NCBI RefSeq assembly: GCF_012955605.1
Contig: NZ_CP052135.1
Coordinates: 1,709,469 to 1,773,468 of the forward strand
Source of the DNA: Bacillus fonticola
GTDB taxonomy: Bacteria > Bacillota > Bacilli > Bacillales > JC228
Direction: 5' to 3'
DNA length: 64,000 nucleotides
Part shown: piece after piece, positions 38,344-46,600 of the stretch
Layout: every line of letters begins with the position of its first letter
Position numbering within the stretch: position 1 is the stretch's first letter
Made by a program: the position numbers and the translations under genes
Notes under the pieces: generated by a model
What the model saw: the letters and a program-made list of their open reading frames with translations, nothing else
What the model was told of the DNA's origin: nothing
Databases searched by the model: none

Positions 38344-39318
38344 ATGAAGAGAAACTATCCTCTTGAGATTAGCAAGAGGGAAGCTTTAATAGGGAGGTTA
38401 GGAGAACGCCATCCGATGATCCCCGTCATCAAGAACGATATCGGCAGATTGAGAGCAGGTTATTTTGGCGAAAGATCTGTAGATTATCACTTAGCCCCTC
38501 TACCTAAACAAAACTTTGTTGAACTAAAAGGTCTTCGTCTTCTTCTTAACGGACAAGCTTTCCAAATCGACACCTTGCTCCTATCCACAAAATTTGCAGT
38601 ACTCCTTGAGGCAAAAAACATGAGTGGTACCATTACATTTGACAAAACGTTCAAGCAATTAATTCAAGAGAAAAACAAAGTTGAAACTAGGATTAAAGAT
38701 CCCCTCGGACAAGTAAAGCGCCAAAGGTTTATGTTCAGTCAATGGTTGGATGTCCACAACTTTCCACCACATCCCAGTGATTTTCTTGTTGTATTTACTC
38801 ATCCCGATGCCATTTTAAAGACAAACACACCAGACCATCCAGACTTCAAAAAAGTACTTCATGTTGAGAATTTATTAGAAACTATTGACTCAATAGAAAC
38901 AAGACACGAAGCAACATTTTTGGAAAAACATACCTTCTATAAGATAAAAAAACTTCTCCTAAGTAAACATACCCCGCTAGAACAAAACCTTCTAGAAGTG
39001 TACCGCATTTCAGCTACAGAACTCATTAGAGGTGTTCAATGTGAACGTTGCTCGTCTTTCTCGATGAAACGAATAAGGAAGGCTTGGGAATGCCCTCATT
39101 GCCACCACCGCTCTCAAAATTCACACGAACGAGCTCTAATAGATTATTTCCTTCTGGTAGCTTCCTATATTACTAACAGAGAATGTAGGGATTTTCTCAA
39201 AATTGACTCTTCAGATACAGTTCGAAGACTTCTACTTTCTCTGGGCTTGACCACAGATGGACAGAATAAGGGCACACGATATTATTTCAATGAAAAATTA
39301 TTTAAATCACGGATGTAA
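38344..39318 (+). CDS. NERD-domain protein with C-terminal zinc ribbon
   Basis: A 324-residue protein, the only plus-strand gene in the window. Residues about 35-150 form a nuclease-related (NERD) domain: GERSVDYHL (42-50), FQIDTLLLSTKFAVLLEAK with D76, E89 and K91 in the D-ExK arrangement of the nuclease fold, and QVKRQR. A zinc ribbon follows: CERC (233-236) and CPHC (250-253). There is no signal peptide. NERD proteins are presumed DNA-processing enzymes; the role is unknown. The gene looks AT-richer than its neighbours, sits between uppS and frr where B. subtilis has nothing, and is flanked on both sides by family-2 arrays. Start ATG follows AAAGGTG. Confidence 0.9.
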   Translation: MKRNYPLEISKREALIGRLGERHPMIPVIKNDIGRLRAGYFGERSVDYHLAPLPKQNFVELKGLRLLLNGQAFQIDTLLLSTKFAVLLEAKNMSGTITFDKTFKQLIQEKNKVETRIKDPLGQVKRQRFMFSQWLDVHNFPPHPSDFLVVFTHPDAILKTNTPDHPDFKKVLHVENLLETIDSIETRHEATFLEKHTFYKIKKLLLSKHTPLEQNLLEVYRISATELIRGVQCERCSSFSMKRIRKAWECPHCHHRSQNSHERALIDYFLLVASYITNRECRDFLKIDSSDTVRRLLLSLGLTTDGQNKGTRYYFNEKLFKSRM

Positions 39319-39380
39319 CTACTACTAAAATGCTACACCATAAATTTGCAAATGGGTTCGGAAACACTTCTTCCCAAACC

Positions 39381-39690
39381 ACAGATATACTTCTCTGATC
39401 GCGGATATATTCCCCTGATCGCGGATATATTCCCCTGTCCGCGGATATCTGCCTCTGATCGCGGATATCTGCCTCTGTCCGCGGATATATTCCCCTGATC
39501 GCGGATATCTGCCTCTGTCCGCGGATATATCCCCCTGATCGCGGATATACTCCCCTGTCCGCGGATATCTATCCCTGATCGCGGATATCTGCCTCTGATC
39601 GCGGATATCTGCCTCTGTCCGCGGATATATTCCCCTGATCGCGGATATCTGCCTCTGTCCGCGGATATATTCCCATGGGCACGGATTCTT
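39381..39690 (+). repeat. Tandem array of ~14 x 20-bp units (family 2)
   Basis: GCGGATAT recurs every 20 bases from 39401 to 39661, with a degenerate first unit (ACAGATATAC, about 39381) and a degenerate last one (CACGGATTCTT, about 39680). Forty-base dimers (CTGCCTCTGTCC unit then ATTCCCCTGATC unit) repeat in the middle, a sign of local slippage. Orientation is identical to the array at 37805-38206. The remainder of 39319-39820 has only a terminator. Confidence 0.96.
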
Positions 39691-39787
39691 CTCGTTCGAA
39701 AGCGGATTCCGAATTCCCTGAACTATGGAATCAGTGTCGTACATTGTCAGTCCTTCACTTTTATACATGTCTCCCGTTTATTGAAAA

Positions 39788-39815
39788 CAAAAAAACCGAC
39801 CTAGGCCGGTTTTTT
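39788..39815. terminator. Terminator after frr
   Basis: A near-perfect palindrome AAACCGACC-TA-GGCCGGTTT (about 39793-39812) is flanked by an A-run on the left and a T-run on the right, so it can stop transcription from frr on the minus strand and anything arriving on the plus strand. Confidence 0.9.
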
Positions 39816-39820
39816 CATCT

Positions 39821-40378
39821 TTATACTTCCAAAATTTCTTTTTCTTTTTCCTTACCGAGGTTATCCACTTTTTGAATGTAGTCATCTGTAAGCTTTTGTA
39901 CGTCATCGTTATAGCCGCGAAGGTCGTCTTCTGTGATGTCGCCATTTTTCTCAAGCTTTTTCAAGTCGTCGTTCGTGTCGCGGCGGATGTTACGGATGGC
40001 CACTTTTGCTTCTTCTCCCGCCTTTTTCACGACTTTGACTAGTTCCTTTCGGCGTTCTTCAGTGAGCGCAGGGATGGCCAAGCGAATCACTGTTCCGTCT
40101 GAAGACGGGGTTAAGCCTAGGTCTGATTTCAAAATAGCTTTCTCGATTTCCCCTACGCTTGACTTGTCGTAAGGTTGGATAACGAGTAGGCGAGCTTCTG
40201 GGACTGAAATATTTGCCAATTGATTCACAGGTGTTTCTGCACCGTAATAATCGATAGAAATCCTGTCTAATAAAGAGGCGTTCGCACGGCCGGCACGAAT
40301 GCTAGCAAGATCCCGACTAAATGAGGTAATGGCCTTGTTCATTTTTTCTTTCGTTTGCGCTATTGCTTGTTTTGGCAT
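39821..40378 (-). CDS. frr: Ribosome recycling factor
   Basis: A 185-residue factor that with EF-G splits terminated ribosomes. It shows [27 protein letters not shown] and [18 protein letters not shown], the family's most conserved stretches, and a long helical bundle. ATG at 40378 shares its first base with the pyrH stop (TAATG), implying tight coupling. A terminator follows, then family-2 repeats, so this end of the rpsB-frr block is transcriptionally closed. Confidence 0.97.
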   Translation of the reverse strand: MPKQAIAQTKEKMNKAITSFSRDLASIRAGRANASLLDRISIDYYGAETPVNQLANISVPEARLLVIQPYDKSSVGEIEKAILKSDLGLTPSSDGTVIRLAIPALTEERRKELVKVVKKAGEEAKVAIRNIRRDTNDDLKKLEKNGDITEDDLRGYNDDVQKLTDDYIQKVDNLGKEKEKEILEV

Positions 40379-41094
40379 TATGCTTTCCCCCTTACGATCG
40401 TTCCAATCGGTTCCCCGAGAACGGCCCGTTTAATATTTCCTTCTTCCATAATAGAAAACACAAGGAGTGGAATATCGTTGTCCATACAAAGCGAAGAAGC
40501 AGTCGAATCCATCACCGCAAGTCCTTCTTTTAGGACATCCAAATACGTAAGTTCGTCGTATTTTACTGCGTCTTGATCAACACGCGGATCGGCACTGTAC
40601 ACACCATCTACATTGTTTTTTGCCATGAGAATGATTTCTGCTTCCATTTCGGCTGCACGGAGCGCTGCGGTCGTATCTGTTGAAAAATACGGGTTACCGA
40701 CTCCTGCTGCAAAAATGACGACGCGTCCTTTTTCAAGGTGACGGATTGCTTTTCTACGTATGTATGGTTCAGCAACTTGTCTCATTTCGATGGCGGTTTG
40801 AACACGAGTTTCGATCCCGATTTGCTCCAAACTGTCTTGGAGAGCCAGTGAGTTCATCACCGTAGCAAGCATGCCCATGTAGTCAGCGTTTGCCCGATCC
40901 ATACCCATTTCATGTCCAATCTTCCCGCGCCAAATGTTTCCACCACCGACAACAATTGCAATTTCCACACCTAAATCAGCAACGTTTTTTACTTGGTTTG
41001 CAACAGACCTCATCACTTTCGGGGAGAGACCGAAACCTTGTTCACCTGCAAGTGCTTCACCACTCAATTTTAACACAATGCGTTTGTACGCCAT
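40378..41094 (-). CDS. pyrH: UMP kinase
   Basis: A 238-residue amino-acid-kinase-fold enzyme phosphorylating UMP to UDP. It has [35 protein letters not shown] and GTGNPYF-like [15 protein letters not shown] motifs. ATG at 41094 is five bases after GGAGG. It is coupled to frr. The 396-base gap to tsf is unusually long and holds a tsf terminator and an inverted repeat; its own promoter should lie there but was not convincingly identified. Confidence 0.97.
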   Translation of the reverse strand: MAYKRIVLKLSGEALAGEQGFGLSPKVMRSVANQVKNVADLGVEIAIVVGGGNIWRGKIGHEMGMDRANADYMGMLATVMNSLALQDSLEQIGIETRVQTAIEMRQVAEPYIRRKAIRHLEKGRVVIFAAGVGNPYFSTDTTAALRAAEMEAEIILMAKNNVDGVYSADPRVDQDAVKYDELTYLDVLKEGLAVMDSTASSLCMDNDIPLLVFSIMEEGNIKRAVLGEPIGTIVRGKA

Positions 41095-41155
41095 AAGGGC
41101 CTCCTATCAGCCGAGTTGCTTTTTTTGGAAAGGGCGGAGTGACGCTGCTTCCCTA

Positions 41156-41178
41156 TGTCAACGTATTGGATATGCTTA
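41156..41178 (+). repeat. Sequence shared with 16865-16887
   Basis: TGTCAACGTATTG followed by ATATGCTT occurs here and at 16865-16887, with one extra base in the latter. Both lie in gaps between genes (tsf-pyrH and pnp-ylxY). The rest of 41095-41390 shows no gene. Confidence 0.45.
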
Positions 41179-41392
41179 TATCTTTAGCAGTCTACCAAGC
41201 GAGGTTCCCACTCATGCCGTCTCGCTGATAAAGGTAGCTACCACTATAGACCACTTTTTTCTGTGGAAAAGGGGCGCTAACGTCATGTTAATGATCCTAT
41301 TAGATCACAACTTTGGATACTCGGGGCTTTACTTGTGCCGCCTTGATCACAACTTGGCTGCTTTGTGACCAGTTTCCATGAATGGTTGAGTG

Positions 41393-41427
41393 CTCAGCTC
41401 ATGAATGTTTTCTATGCATGAGCTGAG
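41393..41427. other. Perfect inverted repeat upstream of pyrH
   Basis: CTCAGCTCATG (41393-41403) and CATGAGCTGAG (41417-41427) are exact 11-base complements with a 13-base loop. Neither strand has a T-run after it. It lies between the tsf terminator and pyrH and could be an operator or an mRNA hairpin. Confidence 0.5.
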
Positions 41428-41440
41428 GGTTAGGATTCTT

Positions 41441-41478
41441 AAAAAAGCGGGAACACATGGTGGTTGCATTGTGTTCCC
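41441..41478 (-). terminator. Terminator after tsf
   Basis: GGGAACACA (41449-41457) pairs with TGTGTTCCC (41470-41478) and the minus strand continues GCTTTTTT. It lies 12 bases past the tsf stop. Confidence 0.92.
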
Positions 41479-41490
41479 GTGCTTCTGTCT

Positions 41491-42372
41491 TTATTTTTTC
41501 ACTTGGTTCATCACTTCTTCAGCGAAGTTTTCTTGGCGTTTTTCGATCCCTTCGCCTACTTCGTAACGAACAAAGCTAGCGACAGATGCTCCAGCGTTCT
41601 TCACGAATTGTTTTACTTTTTCGTCAGGGTTTTTAACGAAAGATTGCTCAAGCAAGCAAACGTCTTCGAAGAATTTACCGAGGCGACCTTCGACCATTTT
41701 TTCTACGATGTTTGCTGGTTTGCCTTCATTCAATGCTTGTTGCTTTAATACTTCACGCTCACGCTCAGTTTCTTCTGCAGACACTTCGTCACGAGAAACG
41801 TATTTTGGGTGCAGAGCTGCAGCGTGCATAGCCACGTCTTTCGCTACAGATTCATCAGTAGTCCCCGTAAGAACTGTCAAAACACCGATACGACCGCCCA
41901 TGTGAAGGTAGGCACCAAATGCATCAGCGTCTGTTTTTGTAGCCAATGCAAAACGACGCAGTGTGAGCTTTTCCCCAATTTTAGAGATCGCTGTGTTCAC
42001 GTACTCAGTGACAGTAACCCCGTTGTCCATTTTGCTTTCATGCGCTTCTTCAATAGAAGTGGGTTTTGATTTCAATAAATGCTTGGCAAGATCTTGTACA
42101 AGCGTTTGGAAACCTTCGTTTTTTGCAACGAAGTCTGTTTCTGCGTTTACTTCAATGATCACAGCTTCGTTCCCGTTCACTTCGATGTAAGTAGTACCTT
42201 CCGCAGCGATACGGTCTGATTTCTTTGCGGCTTTTGCAATTCCCTTTTCACGAAGGAAGTCAATTGCCTTGTCCATATCACCGTCTGTTTCTTGAAGTGC
42301 TTTTTTACAGTCCATCATACCAGCACCTGTTTTTTCACGAAGTTCTTTCACCATTTGTGCAGTAATTGCCAT
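41491..42372 (-). CDS. tsf: Elongation factor Ts
   Basis: A 293-residue nucleotide-exchange factor for EF-Tu. The N-terminal UBA-like domain has [16 protein letters not shown], followed by [16 protein letters not shown] and the dimerisation or core repeats ending in [19 protein letters not shown] at 42372 is six bases after AAGGAGG. It follows rpsB after a gap of 284 bases containing an rpsB terminator and a large palindrome, then is closed by its own terminator. Confidence 0.97.
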   Translation of the reverse strand: MAITAQMVKELREKTGAGMMDCKKALQETDGDMDKAIDFLREKGIAKAAKKSDRIAAEGTTYIEVNGNEAVIIEVNAETDFVAKNEGFQTLVQDLAKHLLKSKPTSIEEAHESKMDNGVTVTEYVNTAISKIGEKLTLRRFALATKTDADAFGAYLHMGGRIGVLTVLTGTTDESVAKDVAMHAAALHPKYVSRDEVSAEETEREREVLKQQALNEGKPANIVEKMVEGRLGKFFEDVCLLEQSFVKNPDEKVKQFVKNAGASVASFVRYEVGEGIEKRQENFAEEVMNQVKK

Positions 42373-42499
42373 GAGTTATCCTCCTTGCGGTTATGTGTGT
42401 GGGTTTTTAGTAAGTTTTTTATTGAGAATTTTTAAAGTATTCGAGTAGGAATGCAAAATTACTCAAGGAAGATTCGGACACTGTACTAGTCCAGCTGCA

Positions 42500-42598
42500 G
42501 GCGTTAGGGGACCGCACGTCGTTTCAGCCCCTCCGTGAAAGTTAAAGAACAACTTTCTCTACGGTTCTGAGACGAGTGGGTTCCCCTAGGCAAACGCC
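42500..42598 (-). other. Long imperfect palindrome (structured RNA or repeat element) between rpsB and tsf
   Basis: The ends GGCGTT...AGGGGA (from 42500) and TCCCCTAGGCAAACGCC (to 42598) pair over about 28 bases with small bulges, and an inner hairpin pairs CCGT.AAAGTT with AACTTT....ACGG. The whole is about 99 bases with a long stem on the minus transcript, 128 bases before tsf. It may be a tsf leader structure or a palindromic intergenic repeat. Confidence 0.6.
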
Positions 42599-42610
42599 TT
42601 CCGCTTCCTA

Positions 42611-42648
42611 TATAAAAAGGTGATAAAGGTCTCCCTTGTATCACCTTT
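42611..42648 (-). terminator. Terminator after rpsB
   Basis: AAAGGTGATA (42616-42625) pairs with TATCACCTTT (42639-42648), followed on the minus strand by TTTTTATA. It is eight bases past the rpsB stop and likely makes rpsB expression exceed that of tsf. Confidence 0.9.
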
Positions 42649-42656
42649 ATGAGTGG

Positions 42657-43391
42657 TTATGCAGTCGTTGTTTCTTCCTCTGCTACTTCTTCAACAACTT
42701 CGTCTTCTTCGCCTTGTTTCGCTTCTAGGATAGCGTCAGCCATTTTACCAGTAAGCAATTTCACAGCGCGGATTGCGTCGTCGTTTGCAGGAATGACAAC
42801 ATCGATTTCGTCAGGATCACAGTTTGTATCAACGATCCCGATGATAGGAATATTTAGTTTGCGTGCTTCAGCTACGGCAATGCGCTCTTTACGTGGGTCG
42901 ATAATGAAAAGTGCATCTGGTAGTCCGTTCATATCTTTAATACCGCCGAGAAATTTCTCAAGACGCTCTTGCTCTTTACGTAGTCCGACTACTTCTTTCT
43001 TCGGCAATACTTCGAATGTTCCATCTTCGGCCATACGCTCGATTTTTTTCAAACGTTGAATACGTTTTTGGATGGTTTCAAAGTTTGTTAGTGTACCACC
43101 TAACCAACGTTGGTTCACATAGTACATGCCAGCACGTTTCGCTTCGTCTTTTACAGACTCTTGTGCTTGTTTTTTCGTACCAACGAAAAGAACGTTCCCT
43201 CCGTCAGCAGCTAAGTCGCGTACATAGTTGTATGCTTCCTCAACTTTTTTGACCGTTTTTTGCAGGTCAATGATATAAATGCCGTTACGCTCAGTGAAGA
43301 TATACTTCTTCATCTTCGGGTTCCAACGACGTGTTTGATGTCCAAAATGAACACCAGCTTCAAGCAATTGTTTCATAGAAATTACAGACAT
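42657..43391 (-). CDS. rpsB: 30S ribosomal protein S2
   Basis: A 244-residue ribosomal protein that helps recruit S1-type factors and closes the 30S platform. Signatures are [30 protein letters not shown] and [13 protein letters not shown]. The C-terminus is an acidic, threonine-ended tail ([17 protein letters not shown]). ATG at 43391 lies behind AAGGAGGACTCACAC. A clear vegetative-type promoter lies about 120 bases upstream, so rpsB is uncoupled from the motility operon that precedes it. Confidence 0.97.
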   Translation of the reverse strand: MSVISMKQLLEAGVHFGHQTRRWNPKMKKYIFTERNGIYIIDLQKTVKKVEEAYNYVRDLAADGGNVLFVGTKKQAQESVKDEAKRAGMYYVNQRWLGGTLTNFETIQKRIQRLKKIERMAEDGTFEVLPKKEVVGLRKEQERLEKFLGGIKDMNGLPDALFIIDPRKERIAVAEARKLNIPIIGIVDTNCDPDEIDVVIPANDDAIRAVKLLTGKMADAILEAKQGEEDEVVEEVAEEETTTA

Positions 43392-43507
43392 GTGTGAGTC
43401 CTCCTTTGGTTTTTTCCTCCGCAATGGTTCTGCTTTAAACAGCACTCCACTAAAGGGCACCACCTGTTTAAATCCCCATGCGTGTGTACTTCTTCACACC
43501 AAAGAAA

Positions 43508-43537
43508 ATAATAGCATATCCAGACGACAGATTTCAA
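43508..43537 (-). promoter_or_regulatory. Sigma-A-type promoter of rpsB
   Basis: On the minus strand TTGAAA (43532-43537) and TATTAT (43508-43513) are 18 bases apart, and TG at the right spacing gives an extended -10 (TGCTATTAT). The -35 overlaps the stop of the upstream ylxL gene. The predicted 5' leader is about 110 bases. Confidence 0.75.
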
Positions 43538-44145
43538 GAAAATGTTTGCCGGTTTGAGGAAAACTTAAGTAAAAGCTCGATTTCTGTTTTCCCTCGTTGC
43601 GTTTTTTGTGCAATCTCGTCGATTGTATAGCCTTTTTCATGTAGTGCGACAATGTCATTCATGTCTTTGGATGGACTTTTGATACGCTCAGCATGTAAAT
43701 CATTATCTTCTATTTGCTTTTCTTCGGCGCCTAGCATTTGTGATGGCTCTTCACTTGGTTGATAAGCGCGTTTCATTCGCAGATGGTTCGTATGTTTGAT
43801 CGGAGAGTGTGGTACCGACAGCTCTTGAGGCTGTATAGATCGTTGTGTAACTTCGTCTTTTTTTCGTGTAAGCGAATCTTGACTGTGCGTTCGTTCTGTA
43901 TCCTCTTTTCGGGTGTCCAGTGTTTCTGATTCCGTAACGGGGCTAGGCGGTTCGAGAATTTGCAGGAGTCTATCGTTCTCGTCTTTCATTTCCATAAAGA
44001 ATGCACTTAACGTTTGTTCCCATTCTTCACGTTCGCGTTGGTGCAGTTCCTTTACTGCCTCAATCTCCTTTATCTTCTGATACAAAAAAACGATCGCCCA
44101 CATGGCGACCGCGTGCAACACAAAGCTAATCACCCAAGCAAACAT
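43534..44145 (-). CDS. swrB: YlxL/SwrB-like membrane-anchored motility protein
   Basis: A 203-residue protein with one N-terminal membrane segment (about 4-22), a coiled coil (about 22-65), a long polar Ser/Glu/Pro-rich middle, and a C-terminal helix-turn-helix-like segment ALHEKGYTIDEIAQKTQRGK. Position after sigD and this layout match ylxL (swrB) of B. subtilis, which promotes the switch to flagellar export and swarming. Sequence conservation in the middle is low, so the name rests on ends and context. ATG at 44145 follows GAAGGGA. Confidence 0.75.
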   Translation of the reverse strand: MFAWVISFVLHAVAMWAIVFLYQKIKEIEAVKELHQREREEWEQTLSAFFMEMKDENDRLLQILEPPSPVTESETLDTRKEDTERTHSQDSLTRKKDEVTQRSIQPQELSVPHSPIKHTNHLRMKRAYQPSEEPSQMLGAEEKQIEDNDLHAERIKSPSKDMNDIVALHEKGYTIDEIAQKTQRGKTEIELLLKFSSNRQTFS

Positions 44146-44218
44146 AGAATCCCTTCTTTCGTGAGTTATGATCGACCGTACGCCACTTGCCTATGGATCG
44201 ACTCATCCCATCCCCCAC

Positions 44219-44977
44219 TTATAGTGTGCTCAAGGAAAGTTGAAGTTTAGAAAGCGCCTTTGAGTGGATCTGGGAGATTCTTGATGTCGTTAACTCCAAT
44301 ATGTGACCGATCTCGGTTAAGGTACATTCTTCTTTATAGAACAAACTTAACACGAGTTGTTCTTTTTCGGTAAGGATGCCCACTGCAATCGTCAACTCTT
44401 CGATCCATTCTTGCTTCGTTATACTCTCCTCCGGGGTTACTGTCCGCTCATCCTTTAATATAAAAGAACGGTTTTCTTCGTCGGAATCTTGTGGTGTTTC
44501 GTCAATAGAAACGACGTGGGCTAAGAAAAAATCTGCTAATACTTTTTCCACTTCTTGACTTGTCCACTCCAGAGCATCAGCCAGTTCTTCTGTTGTCGGC
44601 TGACGATTGAACGTATGCGTTAACTTCTCTGTCATAGCGTCAATTCGTTTTGCCTTTTCACGTGTAGAACGCGGTAGCCAGTCCTCTTTTCGCAACCCAT
44701 CCAAAATAGCGCCTCGAACTCGAAACGATGCATACGTGTCAAATTTCAAATCTCTTGCCGGTTCAAACTTCTCAATCGCATCGTATAACCCAAACAATGC
44801 CCAGCTCTCGATATCATCTTTCGATACATTTTTTGGGAGTCCTGCTGCAATGCGTTGCACATGAAAGTGTACGAGCGGTCGATATTTTTCAATGAGTGCA
44901 TTCCCGGCCTCATCGTCACGATAAACGGTCCACTGCTCCCATATATACGATTCGGATGCTCGAGCGGACTGTGCCAT
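44219..44977 (-). CDS. sigD: RNA polymerase sigma factor SigD (FliA type)
   Basis: A 252-residue sigma-28 factor directing late flagellar, chemotaxis and autolysin genes. Region 2 has DDIESWALFGLYDAIEKF and FRVRGAILDGLRKEDW; region 3 PRSTREKAKRID; region 4 CTLTEIGHILELTTSRISQI. ATG at 44977 (MAQSARASESYIWEQW) is preferred because GGGGG lies nine bases upstream and length matches B. subtilis SigD (254); a TTG at 45013 would add 12 residues. It follows cheD by 43 bases near the end of the fla/che operon, where expression is limited by operon length in B. subtilis. Confidence 0.96.
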   Translation of the reverse strand: MAQSARASESYIWEQWTVYRDDEAGNALIEKYRPLVHFHVQRIAAGLPKNVSKDDIESWALFGLYDAIEKFEPARDLKFDTYASFRVRGAILDGLRKEDWLPRSTREKAKRIDAMTEKLTHTFNRQPTTEELADALEWTSQEVEKVLADFFLAHVVSIDETPQDSDEENRSFILKDERTVTPEESITKQEWIEELTIAVGILTEKEQLVLSLFYKEECTLTEIGHILELTTSRISQIHSKALSKLQLSLSTL

Positions 44978-45020
44978 TCCCTGTTTCCCCCTTATCTCTG
45001 TTTCAACCATCAAAAGAGCA

Positions 45021-45524
45021 TTAGATCGTTAACACTCCTTTATTGACAGTTCGAATGTGTAACGTACACGTTTTTATTTCAAACTCAATGGTTCGACCGT
45101 TTTTCCCACCAGTATCTTCACTCACAATGGGAATGCCCCACTTGTCGAGCTGTCTTTTGACTTCTGTGACATTTCGCTCGCCTATTCGCATCGCATCTTG
45201 TAATTCCCGTAGAGCAAACATTTGCGCTCCGCCTGCAATCTTTGCTTGAAGCTTCGAAACGTTTGCCCCTAACTCCTTTATTTCTCGTACAAGCTCGAAC
45301 ACAGCGCGATCTGCGTATTTGCCCTTTGGTACTTCCAACTCTTTATTCGCTTGTAAAGCAGCGTGGGGGAGCATGACGTGGGCCATCCCGGCTATTTTAG
45401 CAGTGGAATCGTAAAGAATTACGCCGACACACGATCCAAGGCCACTTGTTCGCAAACGATACGGTCCCTTACAGCACTTCAAATCTGAAATCCCTACTTT
45501 TATCACCCTGTCTTCTGTTAACAC
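45021..45524 (-). CDS. cheD: Chemoreceptor glutamine deamidase CheD
   Basis: A 167-residue deamidase that modifies chemoreceptors and partners with CheC. It has LRTSGLGSCVGVILYD with the catalytic cysteine, GMAHVMLPHA with the histidine, AKIAGGAQMF and SEDTGGKNGRTIEF. GTG at 45524 shares one base with the cheC stop (TAGTG) and follows GGAGG; the frame stays open to 45593 but that part overlaps cheC and is not homologous. Adjacent cheC suits their known feedback complex. Confidence 0.95.
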   Translation of the reverse strand: MLTEDRVIKVGISDLKCCKGPYRLRTSGLGSCVGVILYDSTAKIAGMAHVMLPHAALQANKELEVPKGKYADRAVFELVREIKELGANVSKLQAKIAGGAQMFALRELQDAMRIGERNVTEVKRQLDKWGIPIVSEDTGGKNGRTIEFEIKTCTLHIRTVNKGVLTI

Positions 45525-46123
45525 TATCCCTCCACCCCCAGCATGGAAAACAGCTGTGGCAGCGCTTTCGGATCGGGAAGTAATAGTATGCAACCACGCA
45601 ATGCGTCTTCAGAGTCTGAGGGAACTAGAACCGTTTCAATAGCGATGACTTTGTTCGTTTCCATTGACAAGTCAACGAGGCCAACACTCATGATGGCCCC
45701 TTGTAAATCGATTGTCATCGCAGGTGGAGACGGGATGATGGAAGAATCTGCAAAGGTAGCGAGCGCATTTAAATAACTGCCCGCTAAAATATTGCTCATC
45801 TCCCTGAAAGCTGATTGCGCCATTTCGGTAGCAATCGACTCTCCCATCCACTCTTGCAAAAGATCTGTCGCTTCCTTTACAGGGAGGAGAAAGAAAAGCT
45901 TTCCGGAAAGAGCGCCTGTAAAAGTATGGATACAGCTCGCCACTATTTCGTCACTCCCACCAGATAACTCCATCACTTCCGCAAACGTGGCAAGCTTTAC
46001 ATGAGGAACATGCATGTACATCCGCTTTCCAAGCATGTTGCCAAGCGCAGTAGCAGCATGTCCAGCTCCAATATTGCCAATTTCCTTTAGCACACTCATA
46101 TGAATTGGTGTGAAGGCATCCAT
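45524..46123 (-). CDS. cheC: CheY-P phosphatase CheC
   Basis: A 199-residue phosphatase in the CheC/FliY/CheX family. Both active-site helices are present: LKEIGNIGAGHAATAL and FREMSNILAGSYLNAL, each with the E-x-x-N pair. ATG at 46123 follows AAGGAG. It overlaps cheD by one base and follows cheW by 21 bases. In B. subtilis CheC and CheD form an adaptation loop gated by CheY-P. Confidence 0.96.
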   Translation of the reverse strand: MDAFTPIHMSVLKEIGNIGAGHAATALGNMLGKRMYMHVPHVKLATFAEVMELSGGSDEIVASCIHTFTGALSGKLFFLLPVKEATDLLQEWMGESIATEMAQSAFREMSNILAGSYLNALATFADSSIIPSPPAMTIDLQGAIMSVGLVDLSMETNKVIAIETVLVPSDSEDALRGCILLLPDPKALPQLFSMLGVEG

Positions 46124-46144
46124 AACAGGTAAACTCCTTACTCT

Positions 46145-46573
46145 TTAAGAGGCAGTTTTTATAATTTCCTCCAACTCAATAAACAACAACAATCGTTTGT
46201 TCACGTTTGCGATACCGTGAATGAGTTCTGTTTTTGTAGAACCAACTGCCTCAGGTGCTAGCTCTATAGAACGTTCGTCAATGTCCAACACGTCGTGGGC
46301 GCGATCAACAATGAGGCCCATTTCTTTTTCATCATACGAGATCATGATCATGCGCGTATCATCAGTTGCTTCTTTTCCCTTTAAACCAAAACGCAGTCTA
46401 AGGTCTAAAATAGGTGTGACGATCCCTCGTAAGTTCATGACCCCTTTTACGTAAGGTGCGGTCCCAGGCACTCTTGTGATAGATTGCATTTTTTCGATAG
46501 AGCGTACGACGTCTACGCCAACGACATACTCTTTTTCAGCCATTTCAAATACGATTACTTTTTTCACCGACAT
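46145..46573 (-). CDS. cheW: Chemotaxis coupling protein CheW
   Basis: A 142-residue SH3-like adaptor linking receptors to CheA. It includes VVGVDVVRSIEKM, ITRVPGTAPYVKGVMNLRG and IVTPILDLRLRFGL, typical of CheW. ATG at 46573 is behind AAGGAGGGGAATTT. In B. subtilis it directly follows cheA; here a 424-base repeat array occupies the gap, although the gene's own ribosome site is intact. It may therefore be translated without coupling to cheA. Confidence 0.96.
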   Translation of the reverse strand: MSVKKVIVFEMAEKEYVVGVDVVRSIEKMQSITRVPGTAPYVKGVMNLRGIVTPILDLRLRFGLKGKEATDDTRMIMISYDEKEMGLIVDRAHDVLDIDERSIELAPEAVGSTKTELIHGIANVNKRLLLFIELEEIIKTAS

Positions 46574-46600
46574 AAATTCCCCTCCTTGTTTTCATGCGAG

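Noticed and set aside
38207-39380. Prophage or transposon carrying the NERD gene
   Set aside because: No integrase, transposase or terminal inverted repeats were found around it; only the flanking arrays mark the insertion.
39325-39768. Open frame of 147 codons over the second family-2 array
   Set aside because: Same composition effect; the start region has no properly spaced ribosome site and the frr terminator lies before it.
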